DNA from: Clostridiales bacterium UBA4706
GTDB taxonomy: Bacteria; Bacillota; Clostridia; Oscillospirales; Oscillospiraceae
DNA length: 11,984 bases
Assembly: GCA_002404605.1 (NCBI GenBank)
Contig: DHKA01000074.1
Location: forward strand, 552-12,535
Reading direction: 5' to 3'
The translations under genes and the position numbers were made by a program. Under the pieces are notes generated by a model. That model had not been told where the DNA came from and ran no database searches. It saw only the letters and a list, made by a program, of their open reading frames with translations. Shown here in pieces: positions 6,772 to 11,984 of this stretch (position 1 is the first letter of the stretch; each line of letters begins with the position of its first letter).

Positions 6772-7643
6772 TCGAGCAGCGCCTCCGCAAATTCTTCCGG
6801 CACAAAAGGCTTGAGATCGTTTACTCCCTCGCCCACGCCGATGTACTTCACCGGCAGGCCAAGCTCGCGCTTGATGGCGAACACAATACCGCCTTTGGCG
6901 GTGCCGTCGAGCTTCGTGAGGACGATGCCGGTGAGTCCCGCGGATTCGCCAAAGACTTTCGCCTGGATAAGACCGTTCTGGCCGGTCGTGGCGTCAAGCA
7001 CCATCAGGCATTCCACGCTCGCGTCCGGAAGCTCGCGGTCAATGACACGGCGGATCTTGGAAAGCTCGTTCATAAGATTGGCCTTATTGTGCAGCCGTCC
7101 GGCGGTATCCACGATGATCACGTCGCGGCCGCGTGCCTTTGCCGCGGCGATCGCATCGAACACAACGGCAGCGGGATCGCTCCCCTCTTCATGGCGCACG
7201 ATATCGCATCCCGCGCGATTTGCCCACACGGTGAGCTGTTCGGCGGCGGCGGCACGGAACGTGTCGCCCGCGCAGAGAAGAACGGATCTGCCTTCCGCCG
7301 TCAAGCGGGAGGCGAGCTTGCCGATGGTCGTCGTTTTGCCGACGCCGTTAACGCCGACGACAAGAATAACGGACGGCTTCGTGTCGAGATGCAGTGCGTT
7401 ATCCCCGGCATCCATCGTTTCGGTCAGAATGGAAGCGAGCATCTTTCGGAGCTGTTCCTCGCCGCGGCAGCCCTCTTCGCGGACGCGGCGGCGCAGCTTT
7501 TCCATAATGTCCTCCGTCGTATCCATACCGGCGTCGGACAGAATGAGCATTTCCTCGAGCGTTTCGTAGGCTTCCTCGTTTTCCCCGGTGAAATCTGCCA
7601 TCGCGTTATTAAACGCGGCTTTCATTTTATCAAAGAATCCCAT
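6768..7643 (-). CDS. ftsY: Signal recognition particle receptor FtsY
   Basis: FtsY is the SRP-type GTPase that receives SRP-bound ribosomes at the membrane and hands them to the Sec translocon. The product has 291 residues: a four-helix N domain (about 1-88) and a G domain. G-domain motifs are the P-loop GVNGVGKTTT (97-106), DTFRAAA (127-133), DTAGR (179-183), DATTGQNG (217-224), TKLDG (243-247) and GVGEGVNDL (269-277). DTFRAAA and the GVGE ending separate FtsY from Ffh, and no methionine-rich M domain follows. There is no long acidic A domain as in E. coli; this short NG form is usual in Gram-positives, with the N-terminal helix MGFFDKMKAAFNNA likely to contact lipid. AAAGGAG, 9 nt before the ATG, overlaps the smc stop. 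It overlaps rdgB by 4 nt. Confidence 0.98.
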   Translation of the reverse strand: MGFFDKMKAAFNNAMADFTGENEEAYETLEEMLILSDAGMDTTEDIMEKLRRRVREEGCRGEEQLRKMLASILTETMDAGDNALHLDTKPSVILVVGVNGVGKTTTIGKLASRLTAEGRSVLLCAGDTFRAAAAEQLTVWANRAGCDIVRHEEGSDPAAVVFDAIAAAKARGRDVIIVDTAGRLHNKANLMNELSKIRRVIDRELPDASVECLMVLDATTGQNGLIQAKVFGESAGLTGIVLTKLDGTAKGGIVFAIKRELGLPVKYIGVGEGVNDLKPFVPEEFAEALLE

Positions 7644-7658
7644 GGCTGTTTTCTCCTT

Positions 7659-10600
7659 TCAGCGAATGGTTTGGAGCGCTTCTTCCATATCCATCGCCAG
7701 CACGGTGCTGACGCCTTTTTCCTGCATGGTGACGCCGTAAAGCTGATCCGCCTCATCCATCGTGCCGCGCCGGTGCGTGATGGCAATAAACTGCGTTTTT
7801 CCGCACATGCGACGCATGTACGCCGCGTACCGGGCAACATTTTCCTCGTCGAGCGCCGATTCGATCTCGTCCATGACGCAGAACGGCGTCGGACGGACGC
7901 GCATGATGGCAAAATACAGCGCAATGGCAACAAACGCCTTTTCGCCGCCGGAGAGCAGACTGATGTTGGATACGGCCTTTCCGGGCGGCTGGATGCGGAT
8001 ATCGATGCCGCAGTTGAGCACATCGTTCATATCCTCGAGCGTAAGTGACGCCTTGCCGCCGCCGAAAAGCTCCACAAAGATCTGGCGGAACGCCTCGTCG
8101 ATCTCCTGGATCTTGCGGACAAAGATCTCTTCCATCTGCGCGGTGATATCGGCGATGATCTTCAAGATTTCGTCCTTGGATTTTTGCACGTCATCGCGCT
8201 GTTCGGAAAGGAAGGTGTACCGTTCGCTCACGCGCTTATATTCTTCGATCGCGCCGAGGTTCGGCGTACCGAGCGAAGAGATGCTGCGCCGCAGCTCGCT
8301 TACCTGCCGTCCTGTTTTGGCAAGGCTTTCCACCGGCTGGCGGACCTTTTCCGCCTCCGTGCGGCTGAGCTCATAGCTGTCCCAGAGCTTTTCCACGATC
8401 TGGTGCTCTTCCATGTCGGCCGCCATTTTTTTCTGTTCGAGTTGAGCGCTGCTGCGCTCAAGATCGAGCAGCGCACGGTTTTTCTCCTGCGCTGCCTTGT
8501 CTGCGGCACTGCGCCGGCCTTCCAGCTCCATTTTGTTTGCGGTAAGCTGGGAGAGCGCCTCTTTTTCCTGCTGCGCCTGCGCGCGAAGCGTTTCCGTACG
8601 TCCGGCAAGCGTTTTGAGCTGCTCTTCCAGCTCCGATTTCTGCTGCGTCACGGCGCTTATGGCACTGCGCCGCTCGCCGGAATCGTTTTCCAGCTCAGCA
8701 CGCAGCCGCTCCAGCTGCTCAATGGCGAGAAGAACGGTCGTTTTCTCGGCGTCGAGCGACGCCTGCTGCGCGCGAATGGCGCTGAAGCTCTCTTCCAGTT
8801 CACGCCGACGCGCCTCGAAGCTCTCCATACCGGCGGATTCGTTTTTCATATCCGCGCGGAGCGATGCCAGCTCTTTTTCCGCCACGGCGCACGCTTTCTG
8901 CAGCGCCGCCGTGCGGTTCTCGTTTTCTTTGCGCCGTGCCGAAGCGCCGCGGATCTCTTCATCCAGCGCATCGAGCGCTTCCGCCGCTGCGGTACGCAGA
9001 AGCTGTGCCTGCGCGACGAGGCCCTCCTGCCGCGCCGTTTCCTGCCGCGCCGCGGCGTGTTCTTCACGCGCGGTTTCCAGATCGTAGCGTGCGCTTTGCA
9101 GCTCGCGTTCGGCTTCCCGCCGCAGTGATTCCGTCTGCGAAAGCTGCGCTTCCAGATCGCCGCGCTTTTCGCGGAGGCGCTTGAGCTCGTTGGCACGTGA
9201 AAGGATGCCGGTATTTTTCCCGGCGCTTCCGCCGGTCATCGAGCCGCCGGCGTTCAGAATCTGACCGTCCAGCGTCACGATGCGGAAGCTGTTATTGTGC
9301 CGCCGCGCAATAGCGATGGCGTCGGTAAGCGTTTCCGCAACGGCCGTTCGCCCGAGAAGACTCGCAATGACGGCGCTGTAACGCTTATCACAGTTTACGA
9401 GATCAGAGCACACGCCGACGTAGCCCGCTTCGCCTCTCGGCTCGCCGTTCAGCCGCGCCGGACGGATGACGTCCATTGGCTGAAGCGTTACGCGCCCGCC
9501 GTCGCGCCGTTTCAAAAGCGCAAATATGTCTTTGCCGTTATCCTGTGTATCAACAATAATATCGCCGACGTGCGCGCCGAGCGCCGTCTCCACGGCGAGC
9601 GCGTATCGGTCCTCGGTGCGGATCATTTTGCCGACCGGCCCGTGGACGCCGCGCAGCGTGCCGCGTTCCGACTCCTGCATGACGATCTTCGCGGCCTTGC
9701 TGAAGCCCTCCAGCTCCTTTTCCAGTTCGGAAAGAAGATGGATGCGCGAATCGCAGGAGCGCAGCTCCACCGTGAGCTTCGTCTGCCGTTCGGCGGCTTC
9801 CGCCGCCTTCTGCTCGCGTCCTGCCATGAGCATGGAGTGGCCGGAGATCACGTTGGCGAGGCTATGTTCTTTTTCCTTTACTTCGTTCAGGCGCTTCTTC
9901 TCTTCGATCAGACGGGCCGAGGCTTCCTCATCCTTCTGCTCCGCGGCGGCAAGCTCTTCCTTTGCCTGTGCCGCGCGGCTTTCCATTGCCTCGCGGTTTT
10001 CGGCGAGAAGCGATATGGCGGTGCGGCTCTCCGCCAGAGAGCCGGTGAGTTCATTTTCGCGCGAGAGCATGGCGGAAATGCGGCGGCTCCGCTCGTCCAT
10101 TGCTGCGGTATTTTCCGATTCGCCTTTCCGCAGCTCTTCCAGCCGTTCCGACAAGGCACGGCGCTCGGCAGCAATGCTCTCGATGCGGGCACGATGCTCG
10201 CCGATCTGACGGGAGAGACTCCCGGCACGTTCGCTCTGCTCGCCGATCTCGCGCTGCAGGCGCTGCAGCGTTTCCTCGTTGTTGGCAAGCTGCGTTTTTA
10301 CGACGGCGGCGGCGCTTTCCGTTTCCGCAGCGGTATTCTCCGTTACGCGGAGCGTTTCGCGCAGTTCTTCGGAACGCACGTCCAGATCGCGCATCCGCGC
10401 GGCAAGACGCTCGCTTTCGGCATAGAGCCTGTCCTGCTCGGAGCGCGCCGCCGTGCATTCCACAACAGAGCGCTCATAATCTGCCCGAAGCAGTTCCGAC
10501 TGCTCGTGCAGCCGGTCGAGGTTCGCCATCCAGAGCGAGACCTCTTGCTCACGGAGCTGATCGCGCAGAATGAGGTACTTCTGCGCCGTTTCCGACTGCT

Positions 10601-11219
10601 TGCGCAGCGGCTCGACCTGCATTTCGAGCTCCGAGATCTTATCGCCTATGCGCAGGAGGTTGTCCTCCGTGCGGGCGAGCTTTCGCTCAGACTCGTCCTT
10701 GCGGTGGCGAAAGCGAGCGATGCCCGCGGCCTCTTCAAATATTTCGCGCCGGTCGGTGGACTTGGCGGAGACGATCTCGCTGATACGGCCCTGACCGATG
10801 ATCGAATAGCCGTCGCAGCCGAGGCCGGTGTCCATAAGCAATTCCGTTACGTCGCGCAGACGCACCTGCTCGCGGTTGATGTAATATTCGCTCTCGCCGC
10901 TGCGATAATAGCGCCGGGCGATGCTGACCTCGTCGGTATCGAGCGGCAAGATGCGCGTCGTATTATCCAGCACGAGCGTCACCTGCGCAAAGCCCATCGC
11001 CCCGCGCTTTTCCGTGCCGCCGAAGATAACGTCTTCCATTTTCCCGCCGCGCAGCATCCGCGTTTTCTGCTCGCCCATGACCCACAGCAGCGCGTCCGAC
11101 AGGTTGGATTTGCCGCTGCCGTTAGGTCCTACGATCACGGTTATATCTTTTTCAAAGCTCAGCCGCGTCTTTTCGGGAAACGACTTGAAGCCCTGGAGTT
11201 CCAGCGCTTTTAAATACAC
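7659..11219 (-). CDS. smc: Chromosome segregation protein SMC
   Basis: SMC is the ATPase core of bacterial condensin. With ScpA and ScpB it extrudes DNA loops and helps separate sister chromosomes. At 1186 residues it has the normal size and full architecture. The N-terminal head has Walker A GPNGSGKS (31-38) and the Q-loop IIGQGRI (140-146). A long coiled coil follows to about 505. The hinge (about 518-672) contains GPVGKMI and ends in the glycine-rich GGSMTGG (658-664). The returning coil runs to about 1030. The C-terminal head has the signature LSGGEKA (1089-1095), Walker B FCVMDE (1113-1118), a D-loop SALDEENV and the switch histidine in AITHRRG (H1149). The start is GTG at 11219, supported by GAGGAG 8 nt upstream and by the family N-terminus YLKALELQGFKSF. 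It has its own promoter. ftsY starts 15 nt after its stop. Confidence 0.99.
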   Translation of the reverse strand: MYLKALELQGFKSFPEKTRLSFEKDITVIVGPNGSGKSNLSDALLWVMGEQKTRMLRGGKMEDVIFGGTEKRGAMGFAQVTLVLDNTTRILPLDTDEVSIARRYYRSGESEYYINREQVRLRDVTELLMDTGLGCDGYSIIGQGRISEIVSAKSTDRREIFEEAAGIARFRHRKDESERKLARTEDNLLRIGDKISELEMQVEPLRKQSETAQKYLILRDQLREQEVSLWMANLDRLHEQSELLRADYERSVVECTAARSEQDRLYAESERLAARMRDLDVRSEELRETLRVTENTAAETESAAAVVKTQLANNEETLQRLQREIGEQSERAGSLSRQIGEHRARIESIAAERRALSERLEELRKGESENTAAMDERSRRISAMLSRENELTGSLAESRTAISLLAENREAMESRAAQAKEELAAAEQKDEEASARLIEEKKRLNEVKEKEHSLANVISGHSMLMAGREQKAAEAAERQTKLTVELRSCDSRIHLLSELEKELEGFSKAAKIVMQESERGTLRGVHGPVGKMIRTEDRYALAVETALGAHVGDIIVDTQDNGKDIFALLKRRDGGRVTLQPMDVIRPARLNGEPRGEAGYVGVCSDLVNCDKRYSAVIASLLGRTAVAETLTDAIAIARRHNNSFRIVTLDGQILNAGGSMTGGSAGKNTGILSRANELKRLREKRGDLEAQLSQTESLRREAERELQSARYDLETAREEHAAARQETARQEGLVAQAQLLRTAAAEALDALDEEIRGASARRKENENRTAALQKACAVAEKELASLRADMKNESAGMESFEARRRELEESFSAIRAQQASLDAEKTTVLLAIEQLERLRAELENDSGERRSAISAVTQQKSELEEQLKTLAGRTETLRAQAQQEKEALSQLTANKMELEGRRSAADKAAQEKNRALLDLERSSAQLEQKKMAADMEEHQIVEKLWDSYELSRTEAEKVRQPVESLAKTGRQVSELRRSISSLGTPNLGAIEEYKRVSERYTFLSEQRDDVQKSKDEILKIIADITAQMEEIFVRKIQEIDEAFRQIFVELFGGGKASLTLEDMNDVLNCGIDIRIQPPGKAVSNISLLSGGEKAFVAIALYFAIMRVRPTPFCVMDEIESALDEENVARYAAYMRRMCGKTQFIAITHRRGTMDEADQLYGVTMQEKGVSTVLAMDMEEALQTIR

Positions 11220-11227
11220 GGTTTTTT

Positions 11228-11233
11228 CTCCTC
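11228..11233 (-). promoter_or_regulatory. Ribosome binding site fixing the GTG start of smc
   Basis: GAGGAG on the minus strand lies 8 nt before the GTG at 11217-11219. There is no ATG at a useful distance upstream, and the GTG gives the conserved SMC N-terminus, so this site decides a non-ATG start. Confidence 0.85.
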
Positions 11234-11254
11234 AACAATTAAAGATGCATTAAA

Positions 11255-11278
11255 ACAATTTATTATATACTAAATTGT
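11255..11278. repeat. Perfect inverted repeat enclosing the smc -10 element
   Basis: On the minus strand ACAATTTA (11271-11278) and TAAATTGT (11255-11262) are exact inverted copies separated by 8 nt. The TATAAT element lies between the arms and shares its last base with the second arm. A related TTAATTGT occurs just downstream (about 11235-11242). A protein bound here would cover the promoter, so it has the form of an operator. The region is AT-rich, and a chance palindrome cannot be excluded. Confidence 0.6.
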
Positions 11279-11290
11279 CTTTTTTTGCAA
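11262..11290 (-). promoter_or_regulatory. Sigma-A-type promoter of smc and downstream operon
   Basis: On the minus strand TTGCAA (11285-11290) is followed by exactly 17 nt and then TATAAT (11262-11267). The -10 is a perfect consensus and the -35 matches 4 of 6 positions. The spacer is AT-rich. Transcription would start near 11255, leaving a leader of about 35 nt before the GTG of smc. The -35 begins 1 nt after the TAA stop of the radical SAM gene. No hairpin terminator separates the two genes, so read-through from upstream is also possible. Confidence 0.85.
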
Positions 11291-11291
11291 C

Positions 11292-11984
11292 TTATATCCG
11301 GACGATCTCCCCGTCCGGAACATTGGCTGCGCAAACACGCACCGATCGGAGCGCAAACCGCTCCCGAAGATACGAAAGATTGGCGCGGTGCTGCCCCGTC
11401 ATCACGGATACCCGGTTCGGCGCGACGGCAAGAATAACATCCGATCCCGGCTCAATGCCGGAGAGAAGCGTCTCCGCCTTATCGCGCCAAAGTCTTGCAC
11501 GCACCAGCTCGCCGAGCGCGGGGTGATACGCCCCACCGGCGGCAGAGCCGCCGGAGAGCTCGTCCGAGGGGTTCAGCCCCAAACGGATGACAGGGATCTC
11601 CGCATCCGCAAATATGGGCAGGATACGCGCGCAGACGCGCACGGCGTCCTCCACGGTATGCTCCCGGTACTTTCCCGCCTGCCACAGGTCATAGAGCGGC
11701 GTGTCGCGGAGAATTACCGTCGGATAAATGCGCACGCCGTCCGGGTGAAGCGCGGCAATAGAGCGCGCCGTCTGGATATCGCGTGCATCGTCGCTGCCGG
11801 GAAGTCCGGTCATCATCTGCAAAATGAGCGTAAAACCGGCATCCTTCACGAGCTTCGCCGCCTTCACAGTATCCTCGCTCGTGTGACCGCGCCCACTGCG
11901 CCGGAGCACGTCATCCCGCATGGACTGCGCCCCGAGCTCCACGGTCTCCACGCCGTAAAAGCGCAGACGCGCCAGCTTCTCTTC
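11292..11984 (-). CDS. Elp3-like radical SAM protein, C-terminal part (N-terminus outside window)
   Basis: Only the last 230 residues are in the window; the frame is still open at the right edge. The visible part has VELGAQSM (15-22) and MTGLPG (58-63), typical of the second half of an Elp3/HemN-like radical SAM barrel. It then shows IYPTVILRDTPLYDLWQAGK, which resembles the C-terminal domain of Elp3-like radical SAM proteins. The CxxxCxxC cluster motif would lie upstream and cannot be checked. The protein ends after this domain, with no acetyltransferase domain as in eukaryotic Elp3. In Clostridia a gene of this type often lies between rnc (RNase III) and smc, so rnc may be just outside. Substrate unknown. 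The GTG at 11951 is an internal codon, not a start. It stops with TAA directly before the smc promoter. Confidence 0.85.
   Translation of the reverse strand, partial: EEKLARLRFYGVETVELGAQSMRDDVLRRSGRGHTSEDTVKAAKLVKDAGFTLILQMMTGLPGSDDARDIQTARSIAALHPDGVRIYPTVILRDTPLYDLWQAGKYREHTVEDAVRVCARILPIFADAEIPVIRLGLNPSDELSGGSAAGGAYHPALGELVRARLWRDKAETLLSGIEPGSDVILAVAPNRVSVMTGQHRANLSYLRERFALRSVRVCAANVPDGEIVRI

Noticed and set aside
9297..11213. 638-codon open frame on the + strand opposite smc
   Set aside because: It lies wholly antisense to an unmistakable SMC gene, has no recognisable domain and no convincing ribosome site. Such frames are expected opposite long GC-rich genes with strong codon bias.
1..11984. 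Mobile element, CRISPR array, prophage, toxin-antitoxin or defence system
   Set aside because: No transposase, integrase, terminal repeats or repeat-spacer pattern was seen. All the coding space is filled by housekeeping genes in a familiar order.

Overview
The window reads as a housekeeping chromosomal segment of a Gram-positive bacterium, most likely a fairly GC-rich member of the Clostridia (Bacillota). The basis is strong AGGAGG-type ribosome binding sites, a LytR-CpsA-Psr wall protein, a lipoprotein, a type-A RNase P RNA (Bacillus has type B), and the gene order radical SAM-smc-ftsY followed by yhbY-nadD/yqeK-LCP-rsfS-leuS. The order or genus cannot be fixed from the sequence alone.

Layout. 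At the left edge, about 1-189 on the + strand, lies the 3' part of rnpB. It ends at a hairpin terminator that also closes a small convergent lipoprotein gene (233-511, minus). From there to the right edge every gene is on the minus strand, so transcription runs from high to low coordinates: the C-terminal part of an Elp3-like radical SAM protein (11292 to the edge), smc, ftsY, rdgB, yhbY, a nadD-yqeK fusion gene, an LCP-family gene, rsfS and leuS. A clear vegetative promoter (TTGCAA, 17 nt, TATAAT) sits between the radical SAM gene and smc, and a strong intrinsic terminator follows leuS (578-610). The eight genes from smc to leuS overlap or are at most about 35 nt apart, so they probably form one operon of about 10.6 kb. 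No gene-free stretch reaches 300 bases.

How the genes fit together. The block groups chromosome organisation (SMC), membrane targeting of ribosomes (FtsY), nucleotide-pool cleaning (RdgB), ribosome assembly (YhbY), NAD synthesis plus Ap4A breakdown (NadD-YqeK), attachment of wall polymers (LCP), ribosome silencing (RsfS) and leucine charging (LeuS). These are growth-linked functions, and most of the adjacencies are familiar from Firmicutes.

I found no mobile element, CRISPR array, defence system or clearly undescribed system. The points that merit a second look are modest: a perfect dyad wrapped around the smc -10 element, the NadD-YqeK fusion, a small lipoprotein with an acidic DDD/DG repeat, and variant residues in the LeuRS editing site.
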